From positions 1 through 14,157 of the forward strand of contig CACZSB010000042.1 of assembly GCA_902783765.1 (NCBI GenBank): DNA of 14,157 nt. Reading direction: 5' to 3'. This stretch comes from an uncultured Lachnospiraceae bacterium. Its GTDB lineage: Bacteria > Bacillota > Clostridia > Lachnospirales > Lachnospiraceae. This document shows positions 6,389-13,344 of this stretch, piece after piece (the first letter of the stretch is position 1; each line of letters starts with the position of its first letter). Below the pieces are notes generated by a model. It made no database searches. It was not told where the DNA came from and worked only from the letters and a program-made list of their open reading frames with translations. Made by a program: the position numbers and the translations under genes.

Positions 6389-6502
6389 CGTGTCACCACT
6401 GCCGAAGACAGCAGGTACGGTTCGCCGTGTAAGCATAGCGCCTGCCGAGGAAGTAAGATCGCAAAACGATTTCTTATTCCTCCGGCGTGTCCGGAGGTTT
6501 TT
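6389..6502 (+). ncRNA. Ribosomal protein L10 leader RNA (attenuator)
   Basis: The leader has the hallmark ACTGCCGAAGACAGCAGG ... CCTGCCGAGGAA layout of the bacterial L10 leader. GCAGG (6411-6415) pairs with CCTGC (6441-6445), flanked by purine-rich GA sides that suggest a kink-turn. Inside it ACGG-TTCG-CCGT (6417-6428) gives a tetraloop hairpin. An antiterminator pairs GAGGAA, TAAGA and TCG (6447-6461) with CGA, TCTTA and TTCCTC (6467-6482). A terminator CCTCCGG/CCGGAGG (6479-6497) with five T shares bases 6479-6482 with it. By family knowledge, excess L10-L12 complex binds the leader and favours termination. Confidence 0.88.
6479..6502 (+). terminator. Regulated terminator of the L10 leader
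   Basis: CCTCCGG (6479-6485), a five-base loop CGTGT and CCGGAGG (6491-6497) are followed by TTTTT (6498-6502). It is mutually exclusive with the upstream antiterminator because both need 6479-6482. It lies about 40 nt before the rplJ start. Confidence 0.85.
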
Positions 6503-6543
6503 CATCTGCAGCTGGTGTAACGAATAAAAAAGGAGGTATGAAA

Positions 6544-7032
6544 ATGGCAAAAGTCGAATTAAAGGCGCCCATCGTTCAGGAGATCGCAGATCTTTTAAAT
6601 GGCGCCACGGCAGCTGTTCTGGTGGATTACCGGGGTATTTCCGTGGAAGCCGATACCAGGCTCCGCAAGGAACTGCGCACCAACGATGTGACCTACCGGG
6701 TTTACAAGAACACCCTGCTGAACCTTGCCATGAAGGACACTCCCTTTGAGAGCCTGACGGCGGACCTCACCGGTCCCACCGCCATTGCCGTGACCAAGGG
6801 AGATGCCACAGTACCCGCCCGTATCCTCTCCAATTTCGACAAAAAGGGAGAAGTGATCCAGCTGAAAGCCGGTGTGGTGGATGGAACCTATTATGATCAG
6901 AAGGGCATCAATGCCGTAGCCAATATCCCTGGCCGGGATATCCTTTTGGGACGGCTCTTCGGCAGCATGAAGTCCCCGATTACCAACTTTGCCCGGGTCA
7001 TCAAGCAGGTGGCAGAGAAGAAAGAGGCCTAA
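6544..7032 (+). CDS. rplJ: 50S ribosomal protein L10
   Basis: This 162-residue protein anchors the L7/L12 dimers to the ribosomal stalk and, with them, is the effector of the leader upstream. The N-terminal domain includes AAVLVDYRGISVEADTRLRKELR and YRVYKNTLLNLAM, the 23S rRNA-binding part of L10. The C-terminal helix that carries L7/L12 dimers is visible near the end (FARVIKQVAEKKEA). AGGAGG at 6531-6536 lies 7 nt before the ATG at 6544. The ATG at 6538 touches the ribosome binding site and the longer frame from 6487 runs through the terminator, so both were rejected. The spacing to rplL is 33 bp. Confidence 0.95.
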   Translation: MAKVELKAPIVQEIADLLNGATAAVLVDYRGISVEADTRLRKELRTNDVTYRVYKNTLLNLAMKDTPFESLTADLTGPTAIAVTKGDATVPARILSNFDKKGEVIQLKAGVVDGTYYDQKGINAVANIPGRDILLGRLFGSMKSPITNFARVIKQVAEKKEA

Positions 7033-7065
7033 GAGCCCTGATTATCATTTTTGGAGGAAATTAAA

Positions 7066-7440
7066 ATGGCAAAATTAACGGTTGCTGAGTTTATCGAAGC
7101 GTTAAAGGAACTGTCTGTTCTGGAGCTCAACGAGCTGGTGAAGGCTTGTGAGGAAGAGTTTGGCGTATCCGCCGCTGCCGGTGTGGTGGTGGCTGCCGCT
7201 GCCGGCCCTGCCGAGGAAGCGGAAGAAAAGACCGAGTTCGACGTGGAGCTCACCGATGTGGGTGCTCAGCGTATGGACGTGTTAAAGGCCCTGCGTACCC
7301 TGACCGGTGCCGGCCTGAAGGAAGTGAAGGATATGCTGGACGCTGCGCCTGGCGTAATCAAGGCTGGCGCCACCAAGGAAGAAGCCGAGAACATGAAGGC
7401 CGAGCTGGAGAAGGTCGGTGCGAAGGTAACCCTGAAGTAA
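7066..7440 (+). CDS. rplL: 50S ribosomal protein L7/L12
   Basis: This 124-residue acidic stalk protein recruits and stimulates the translation GTPases. The N-terminal dimerisation helices (about 1-35, EFIEALKELSVLELNELVKACEE) are followed by an Ala/Glu-rich flexible hinge (about 40-57). The C-terminal domain includes LTGAGLKEVKDMLDAAPGVIKAGATKEEAE. Compared with the common KxxVIKxVRExTGLGLKEAK pattern, the factor-binding face reads QRMDVLKALRTLTGAGLKEVK, so several hydrophobic and basic positions differ while the key Lys and Arg remain. GGAGG at 7053-7057 lies 8 nt before the ATG. It is the last gene before a strong terminator; rpoB does not follow. Confidence 0.96.
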   Translation: MAKLTVAEFIEALKELSVLELNELVKACEEEFGVSAAAGVVVAAAAGPAEEAEEKTEFDVELTDVGAQRMDVLKALRTLTGAGLKEVKDMLDAAPGVIKAGATKEEAENMKAELEKVGAKVTLK

Positions 7441-7463
7441 TTCGGAAGCTTTCGGATTTTCGA

Positions 7464-7489
7464 GGGCGGGCTCAGCCCGCCCTTTTCAT
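7464..7489 (+). terminator. Strong Rho-independent terminator after rplL
   Basis: GGGCGGGC (7464-7471), the loop TCA and GCCCGCCC (7475-7482) form a perfect 8-bp all-GC stem followed by TTTTCATTT. It lies 23 nt after the rplL stop. The end of its T-rich tail runs into the -35 box of the next promoter. Confidence 0.92.
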
Positions 7490-7518
7490 TTGACATTCTG
7501 CCGTAAAAATAATATTAT
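7490..7518 (+). promoter_or_regulatory. Sigma-A promoter of the amidase-lpd-lplA operon
   Basis: TTGACA (7490-7495), a 17-bp A/T-rich spacer and TATTAT (7513-7518) form a near-consensus promoter. Predicted transcription start is about 7525, the first base of the hairpin at 7525-7544. Confidence 0.82.
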
Positions 7519-7524
7519 ATAAAA

Positions 7525-7544
7525 CCGGGGCCAAAAGGCCCCGG
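7525..7544 (+). promoter_or_regulatory. 5'-terminal mRNA hairpin
   Basis: CCGGGGCC (7525-7532), loop AAAA and GGCCCCGG (7537-7544) form a perfect 8-bp GC-only stem. No T run follows on the plus strand, so it is not a terminator for this direction. Its position at the predicted mRNA 5' end suggests protection from 5'-dependent decay. On the minus strand it is followed by TTTTATAT, but no minus-strand gene lies near. Confidence 0.6.
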
Positions 7545-7621
7545 AAGACGTGCCGGTATGGATTCGCGCAAGCCCTTTCTTCTGGCATTGTTTTATAATT
7601 GACTTTTTTATGAGGAGAAGG

Positions 7622-10381
7622 ATGCGGAGAATGGAAGAAAACCGCGATGAAATCATAGAGGAAAAAAAGAAAATCCCCCGCTGGGTTCCCTTCGCTGCTC
7701 TTGCAGTGCTTCTTGGGATTCTCTTTTTCGTATTCTGGTGGCCGGTTCCCCTGGAAGAGGCTTACGAGCTGAAGGCCCTGGAGCCGGAAAAGATCCTGGC
7801 CATACGGGACGGCGTGGGGGAAGAGCTGGTTCTGAATTATGAATTACAGGCCAAAAGCCCCCTGTTAAAGGCCCGGGCGGCCGCCGCCTTAAGACGTGCG
7901 GTGCCGAATTGGACCAGCGAAGAAGCAGGGGTGGTTTCGGTATCGGAAACGGGCCGGGTTCAGGCGTTGGATGAGGGAAAAACCCAAATTCACATGAGTC
8001 TGGGGAACCTGCAGACCAGCTGGCAGCTGGAGGTGTATTATCCCCTGATGGGCCTTGCTTTAGATAATGACAACTTGATTCTGAACAAAAGAACCAGTGC
8101 CCAGCTTTCCTTTGGACCTATACCGCCCCAGGCGGAATGTCCCAGCGAGGGCGTCTGGACCAGCTCGGATCCTTCCGTGGCCGTAGTCAGCGCCAGCGGC
8201 CGGGTTTCCGCTCTGGCTCCGGGACAATGTGAGATCACCCTGAAAGCAGGGGATATGGAAGTCGTATGTCCCGTAACGGTGCTGTCGCCCCTCCAGGATA
8301 TGAAGCTAACGACCCCGGAGCTGGCCATGAATGTGGGAGAGACGCTTCAGGCGGAAATGGTCCTAACGCCGGAGGATACCACGGATTCCCGGGAGGGAGT
8401 TTGGAGCAGCGACAATCCTGAAATCGCCACAGTGGACAAAACGGGGCGGATTCAGGCCCTGAAACCGGGGCATACGCTGATCCGGGTGCAGCTGGGGGAT
8501 TTCTCGGATTCCCTGGAGCTGGAGGTTTTTGCGCCCTTAACCAGCCTGGCGTTCACGGAAGAGGAAATCCGTATCCTGAAAAACGAGAGCCACCAGCTGG
8601 AAATGGTTTATGAACCCCTCAATACCACCGATGACCTCAGTGCCGGCTATGATTCCTCTGACTGGAATGCAGTCCGGGTATCGGAGGACGGCGTGGTAAC
8701 GGCGGTGGGCCCCGGAGAAGCGGTGATTACTGCCTGGGTGGCGGATTATGAAATCCAGTGCAAGGTGATTGTGCGGGTCCCCATGAGCGGTATCGATATT
8801 GACGGCCCCAACCGCAGTATCAGCCGGGGGGAAAGACAGCAGCTTCGCATCAATTATCTGCCGGCGGACACCAATGACGACCGCACGATTATTTGGGAAA
8901 GCAGCGATCCCACGGTGGTTTCCATAGATGAACAGGGAGGCATTGAGGGATTAAAGCCCGGCAGTGTGCTGATTACGGCCCGCTGCGGCGAATTTGAAAG
9001 CAAGATTCGGGTGGCGGTGGTCATTCCGGCCACCGGGGTCCGTATCAGCGAGACCCATTTGAGCCTGCTCAAGGGGCAAAGTGCTTCCCTGAGCGCCGCG
9101 GTGGAGCCCAGTGATACCACCGAGGATCAAAGCATACACTATTACAGTACCGACCCGTCCGTGGCCACGGTCAACAGCAGCGGACAGATTCAGGCGGTGG
9201 GCGGCGGCAGCTGCCGGATTGTGGCGGCCCACGGAAACCTTTCCGCTTCCTGTCAGGTGGATGTGAAGGCCCCCTTAAAGGGCATCAGCTTAAGTGAAGC
9301 TTCCCTGAACCTGTACGAAGGGGCCAGCAAAAAGCTGAGTGTGAGTTATGACCCCTGGGACACCACCGACGACAAAAGCATCCGCTGGAGCAGCTCGGAT
9401 CCCTCTGTGGCTTCCGTGGATGGGGGGCAAGTAAAGGCCCTGAAGGCCGGTGACTGTACCATTACCGCCCAGGTGGGAAGCCACAGCGTCTCCGCCTCCG
9501 TTCATGTAAATCCCTATATCTGGGTAAGCGGTCTGAGCCTCTCCCGCAGTGAGATTTATTTCAACGAGCGGGGGGCCACTGTGAAGCTGGAGGCCTATAT
9601 CACCCCCGGCAATGCCAATAACCAATCCATTTCCTGGTCCAGCAGCAACAACGGGGTGGCCCGGGTGGATCAGAATGGCAATGTTTCTGTCACAGGCAGC
9701 GGCAGTGCCGTAATCACCGCCACGGCGGAGGGGGGCATCAGCGCCAGCTGTCAGGTAACGGCGGATTTACCCGCGGCGCCGGTGACCATTGTGCTGGATC
9801 CCGGTCACGGCGGTCCCTGGATGGGGGCCATCGGTGTAGGCGGCTCCAAGGAAAAGGACCTGAATCTGGCCACCGCCTATGCCTGTAAATATCATTTAGA
9901 GACTTATTACCGGAACGTGACGGTGATTTTGACCCGTTACGGGGACGGGGTGCTGAATTCCAACTCGGTGGGGACGGATATTGCCGGCCGGGCGGCTCTG
10001 GCCAACCGGAATGGTGCCACCATTGTGGTGAGCCTGCATTTCAATGCCTCCCCCACCCAAAGCGGCCGGGGCGTGGAGGTGTATTATTCCTCCCGTGCCA
10101 ATGTGACCAGCGCCTCCCGGGGCCTGGCGGAATCCATCTTCCAGCAAATTCGGAACCTGGGCTTCATCGGCCGGGGGGTCTATGGCAAAAAGCTGAACGA
10201 ATCCGACGGAACGGACTATTACCAGATCATCCGGGATTGTGCCAGTTACGGAATTCCGGCGGTGCTGGTGGAGCACTGCTTTATGGATAATGCCCAGGAT
10301 TATGCCATGCTGGATACGGACCAGCTGGGGGTGGCGGATGCCAAGGGCATCGCCAACTTCCTGGGACTTCAGCCAAAATAA
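7622..10381 (+). CDS. Membrane-anchored N-acetylmuramoyl-L-alanine amidase with eight Big_2 Ig-like modules
   Basis: This 919-residue surface protein should cleave the amide bond between MurNAc and L-Ala in peptidoglycan. A short charged N-terminus and one membrane helix (about 22-39) anchor it, with the rest outside. Eight Big_2 modules follow, beginning near residues 51, 142, 224, 306, 388, 470, 552 and 633. Each has the W-S-S-D-P-x-V-A-V and G-x-V-x-A-L-x-x-G-x-x-x-I pattern, and modules 3-7 also carry an NTTDD-like turn. The Amidase_3 catalytic domain covers 721-919, with zinc ligands His729 (DPGHGG), Glu744 and His806 (SLHFNA) and catalytic Glu884 (VEHCF), so it looks active. The ATG at 7622 was chosen for GAGGAG at 7612-7617; 7631 and 7610 are alternatives, and a GTG at 7550 has no ribosome binding site. 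It lies 18 bp before the dehydrogenase gene. Confidence 0.9.
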   Translation: MRRMEENRDEIIEEKKKIPRWVPFAALAVLLGILFFVFWWPVPLEEAYELKALEPEKILAIRDGVGEELVLNYELQAKSPLLKARAAAALRRAVPNWTSEEAGVVSVSETGRVQALDEGKTQIHMSLGNLQTSWQLEVYYPLMGLALDNDNLILNKRTSAQLSFGPIPPQAECPSEGVWTSSDPSVAVVSASGRVSALAPGQCEITLKAGDMEVVCPVTVLSPLQDMKLTTPELAMNVGETLQAEMVLTPEDTTDSREGVWSSDNPEIATVDKTGRIQALKPGHTLIRVQLGDFSDSLELEVFAPLTSLAFTEEEIRILKNESHQLEMVYEPLNTTDDLSAGYDSSDWNAVRVSEDGVVTAVGPGEAVITAWVADYEIQCKVIVRVPMSGIDIDGPNRSISRGERQQLRINYLPADTNDDRTIIWESSDPTVVSIDEQGGIEGLKPGSVLITARCGEFESKIRVAVVIPATGVRISETHLSLLKGQSASLSAAVEPSDTTEDQSIHYYSTDPSVATVNSSGQIQAVGGGSCRIVAAHGNLSASCQVDVKAPLKGISLSEASLNLYEGASKKLSVSYDPWDTTDDKSIRWSSSDPSVASVDGGQVKALKAGDCTITAQVGSHSVSASVHVNPYIWVSGLSLSRSEIYFNERGATVKLEAYITPGNANNQSISWSSSNNGVARVDQNGNVSVTGSGSAVITATAEGGISASCQVTADLPAAPVTIVLDPGHGGPWMGAIGVGGSKEKDLNLATAYACKYHLETYYRNVTVILTRYGDGVLNSNSVGTDIAGRAALANRNGATIVVSLHFNASPTQSGRGVEVYYSSRANVTSASRGLAESIFQQIRNLGFIGRGVYGKKLNESDGTDYYQIIRDCASYGIPAVLVEHCFMDNAQDYAMLDTDQLGVADAKGIANFLGLQPK

Positions 10382-10399
10382 TACGGACAGGAGAGAGCA

Positions 10400-11764
10400 A
10401 TGGAACAATTCGATTTATTGATTCTGGGAGGGGGCCCCGGGGGCTACAGCCTGGGGGTGGCCGCCGCCAAGAAGGGTTTAAAAACGGCCCTTTTTGAGAA
10501 GAACGTACTGGGAGGCACCTGCCTGAATGTGGGCTGCATCCCCACCAAATATCTGGTGGACAAGGCCCTGTCCATGGAAAAGATCAGAAATCTGGTTAAG
10601 CGGGGGGTGTTTGAGGCTCCCTTAAGTCTGAATTTTGAAAAGCTCCAAAAGGGCAAGGACATGGTGGTGAAAAAGCTCACCGCCGGGGTGGGTTTTCTGC
10701 TGCAGAATGCCGGCGTCACGGTGATTAACGGCCAGGCAGAACTGCTGGCGGATTGCACGGTGCGCTGCGGCGAGGAGAGCTATCAGGGCCGTCATGTGGT
10801 GATTGCCACCGGCTCCGAAACCATGATGATTCCCATCCCGGGCCATGAATATTGCATCAGCTCCACCGATGTGCTGAATCTGCCGGCGCCCCCGGCCAGC
10901 ATGGTGGTGATGGGGGGCGGCGTCATCGGCCTGGAACTGGCCTGCGCCTTCCAGACCTTCGGGACCCGGGTGACGGTGGTGGAAATGCTGCCGGAACTGA
11001 TTCCCAATGGGGAGCGGGCCGCCGTGGAGCTGTTGGTGAAGCAAATCAAAAAGCTGGGGGTAAAAATCGAAACCGGCGCCCGGATGCTGCGGGTGGAAAA
11101 GACGGCGGAGAGCCTCCGGGCTGTGTATGAAAAGGACGGGGAAGAAAAGACCCTGGACTGCGAACAGGTGCTGATGGCGGTGGGCCGGAAGGCTGCCTTA
11201 GGAGGCATTGATGCGGCGGTTTTGGGCCTGGAGCTGGATGCCAAAAAGAATATTAAAGTGGACGAGTGCCAGCGCACCAATCTGCCCGGCGTATATGCCA
11301 TAGGCGATGTGGCGGGAGGCCTGCAGCTGGCCCATGCCGCCTACGCCGAGGGAGAAGCCGCCCTGCGGGCCATTCTGGGAGAAGCCAAGGCTCCGGCGGT
11401 GCCGGTGCCCGCCTGTGTGTACACCCTGCCCTGCTATGCTTCCGTGGGCCTTAGCAGCGAGGCTGCCCGGGCCGCAGGCCTGGAGCCCCTTCTGGGGACC
11501 TTTGATTACAATAACAACGGCATGGCTCTGGCCGAGGGGGCCTCGGGGACGGTTTATGTGGTGGCGGACAAGGCCACGGAAAAGACCCTGGGGGTCACCA
11601 TTGTGGGAGAAAATGCCTCGGAGATGATCGGTATGGCGGCCCTGGCAGTGGAAAAGGGTTTGACGAAGGAAGAATGGGAGCATATGATCGTGGCCCATCC
11701 CTCCTTAAACGAAATGACCCGGGAGGCTGCCCTGGACTGCTTCGGCGCCTCGGTACATAAATAG
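10400..11764 (+). CDS. lpdA: Dihydrolipoyl dehydrogenase
   Basis: This 454-residue flavoprotein reoxidises dihydrolipoamide with NAD+ for 2-oxo acid dehydrogenase complexes or the glycine cleavage system. It shows the FAD dinucleotide fold GGGPGG (10-15), the redox disulfide GGTCLNVGCIPTK (Cys41 and Cys46), the NAD-binding GGGVIG (172-177), the second FAD motif AIGDVAGG near 300, and the C-terminal His-Glu pair in HPSLNE (His433, Glu438), where HPTLSE is usual. Length is typical and no N-terminal lipoyl domain is fused. AGGAG at 10389-10393 precedes the ATG by 6 nt. The ligase gene follows after 8 bp, which supports a lipoate role over another disulfide reductase. No E1, E2 or H-protein gene is in the window. 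Confidence 0.93.
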   Translation: MEQFDLLILGGGPGGYSLGVAAAKKGLKTALFEKNVLGGTCLNVGCIPTKYLVDKALSMEKIRNLVKRGVFEAPLSLNFEKLQKGKDMVVKKLTAGVGFLLQNAGVTVINGQAELLADCTVRCGEESYQGRHVVIATGSETMMIPIPGHEYCISSTDVLNLPAPPASMVVMGGGVIGLELACAFQTFGTRVTVVEMLPELIPNGERAAVELLVKQIKKLGVKIETGARMLRVEKTAESLRAVYEKDGEEKTLDCEQVLMAVGRKAALGGIDAAVLGLELDAKKNIKVDECQRTNLPGVYAIGDVAGGLQLAHAAYAEGEAALRAILGEAKAPAVPVPACVYTLPCYASVGLSSEAARAAGLEPLLGTFDYNNNGMALAEGASGTVYVVADKATEKTLGVTIVGENASEMIGMAALAVEKGLTKEEWEHMIVAHPSLNEMTREAALDCFGASVHK

Positions 11765-11772
11765 GGCGGGCC

Positions 11773-12765
11773 GTGAAGGTATCGATTTACAATTTAAGCA
11801 CCACGGACCCTGCCTTTAATCTGGCGGCGGAGGAATATGTTTTCGAAGCCCTGCCCCGGGACCGGGCCTATGTGATGCTCTGGCAGAATGACCGGGCGGT
11901 GATTATCGGAAAATATCAAAACACCGCTGCGGAGGTGAACGGCCCCTATCTGGAGGCCCAGGGCATCAAAGCGGTGCGGCGGCTTTCCGGAGGAGGCGCG
12001 GTATATCACGATATGGGGAATCTGAATTTCACCCTGATCACCGACGCCAAACCCGGGGGAAAAGTGGATCTGGCCCTTTTTTGTCAGCCGGTGGTTCGGG
12101 CCCTGGCCCGCTTTGGGGTCCAGTCGGAAATCAGCGGACGCAACGACGTGACCGTGGAGGGAAAGAAATTTTCCGGCAATGCCCAGTATGTCCGGGAGGG
12201 CCGGGTGATGCACCACGGCACCATCTTATTTGATTCGGATCTGTCCGTGGTCCAGGAGGCCCTGGCGGTGAAGGCGAAAAAGCTGGCCGGGAAGGGGGTG
12301 GCTTCCGTCCGCTCCCGGGTGACGAATTTAAAGCCCCTGCTGCCCCCAGGCACCGTTTTAGAGGACTTCCGCCGGGTGCTGACGGAGGAGCTGAGCCGGG
12401 GAGGCGAAAGCGAAATCTGCAGCTGGACTCCGGCGGATGTGGCGGCCATTCAAAAGCGTCAGGCCGCCCGCTATGACTGCTGGGAATGGAACTGGGGCGC
12501 CTCCCCTGCCGGAACCCTGAAAAAGAGTCTCCGGGTGGAGGGCTGCGGCAGTATTGAAGTGATTATGAGCCTGGAGGGGGGCTGCATTCAATCCCTGGTT
12601 TTTCAGGGAGATTTCTTCAGCACCAAGGAACCGGCGGAGCTGGCGGCGCATCTTTTGGGGACACCCCTTCGGGCATCGGCCCTACTTGAAAAACTAAAGG
12701 GGCTGCGCACGGGAGATTACTTCAAGGGGCTCAATCGGAAGGATTTGCTGCAGCTGCTTTTATAA
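11773..12765 (+). CDS. lplA: Lipoate-protein ligase
   Basis: This 330-residue enzyme activates lipoate with ATP and transfers lipoyl-AMP to a lysine of E2 or H protein. The catalytic domain shows RRLSGGGAVYHDMGNLNFT (69-87), GRNDVTVEGKKFSGNAQ (122-138) with the lysine expected to contact lipoyl-AMP at 131 or 132, and HHGTILFDSDL (147-157). A C-terminal accessory domain (about 245-330) is present, so it resembles full-length LplA rather than a catalytic-domain-only form. The start is GTG at 11773, 8 bp after the lpdA stop, with only a G-rich AGGGCGGG upstream, so translation may depend on coupling. With lpdA it suggests salvage of external lipoate. Octanoyl transfer is a less likely alternative. 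Confidence 0.92.
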   Translation: MKVSIYNLSTTDPAFNLAAEEYVFEALPRDRAYVMLWQNDRAVIIGKYQNTAAEVNGPYLEAQGIKAVRRLSGGGAVYHDMGNLNFTLITDAKPGGKVDLALFCQPVVRALARFGVQSEISGRNDVTVEGKKFSGNAQYVREGRVMHHGTILFDSDLSVVQEALAVKAKKLAGKGVASVRSRVTNLKPLLPPGTVLEDFRRVLTEELSRGGESEICSWTPADVAAIQKRQAARYDCWEWNWGASPAGTLKKSLRVEGCGSIEVIMSLEGGCIQSLVFQGDFFSTKEPAELAAHLLGTPLRASALLEKLKGLRTGDYFKGLNRKDLLQLLL

Positions 12766-12783
12766 AAAAGGAACCTGTTTATT

Positions 12784-13344
12784 ATGAAATGGCTTATTGC
12801 GTCGGATATTCACGGCAGCGCCCGGCACTGCGGGTCCTTAATGGAGCGGATTCAGGCGGAGGCGCCGGACCGGATTCTGCTGCTGGGAGATTTATTATAC
12901 CACGGCCCCCGGAACGCCCTGCCGGAGGATTATGAAACCATGAAGGTCTGCGAAATGCTGAACCGGCACCGGGACAAAATCATCGCGGTACGGGGCAACT
13001 GCGACGCGGAAGTGGATCAGATGGTGCTGGAATTCTTGATCATGCAGGATTCTGCGGTGATAGAAGAGGAGGGCTGCCTGCTTTTTGCCACCCACGGGCA
13101 TTTATATGATGAGCATCGTTTGCCCCCGGTGGAGCAGCTGGATGTGCTGTTAAACGGTCACACCCATGTGCCGGCCCTTCATGACTACGGCCATTTCGTC
13201 TATATGAATCCCGGCTCCGTGTCCATTCCAAAGGGCGGAAGCCGCCATTCCTACATGACCCTGGAAAAGGGTTTGTATCTTTGGAAGGATTTAAAGGGCG
13301 AGGAATACCGCCGCTTTGAAATGACGCCCCGGCACCTGACATAG
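12784..13344 (+). CDS. Metallophosphoesterase, YfcE-type phosphodiesterase
   Basis: This 186-residue protein has all five motifs of the calcineurin-like phosphoesterase fold: SDIHGS (Asp8, His10), LLGDLLYHGPRN (Asp36), RGNCDAE (Asn72), THGH (His104) and NGHTH (His126, His128). These bind two metal ions, commonly Mn2+. The length and the GDLLYHGPRN segment fit the YfcE family, whose E. coli member hydrolyses phosphodiester model substrates and whose physiological substrate is unclear. AAAGGAA around 12767-12773 precedes the ATG by about 10 nt. The gene lies 18 bp after the ligase gene and is probably in the same transcript. No functional link to lipoate metabolism is evident. Confidence 0.9.
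   Translation: MKWLIASDIHGSARHCGSLMERIQAEAPDRILLLGDLLYHGPRNALPEDYETMKVCEMLNRHRDKIIAVRGNCDAEVDQMVLEFLIMQDSAVIEEEGCLLFATHGHLYDEHRLPPVEQLDVLLNGHTHVPALHDYGHFVYMNPGSVSIPKGGSRHSYMTLEKGLYLWKDLKGEEYRRFEMTPRHLT

Noticed and set aside
6487..6543. Longer rplJ frame starting in the L10 leader
   Set aside because: It would be translated through the terminator hairpin and adds residues absent from L10; the AGGAGG at 6531-6536 clearly serves 6544.
7594..7599. Perfect TATAAT just before the amidase gene
   Set aside because: No -35-like hexamer lies 16-18 bp upstream (AGCCCT there), and a far better promoter lies at 7490-7518.
7550..7621. N-terminal extension of the amidase from GTG 7550
   Set aside because: No ribosome binding site precedes it apart from bases in the 5' hairpin. 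The added residues do not form a signal peptide, and a better site (GAGGAG) stands before 7622.
9780..10380. Possible inactive amidase domain
   Set aside because: All zinc ligands and the catalytic glutamate are present (His729, Glu744, His806, Glu884), so there is no reason to call it inactive.
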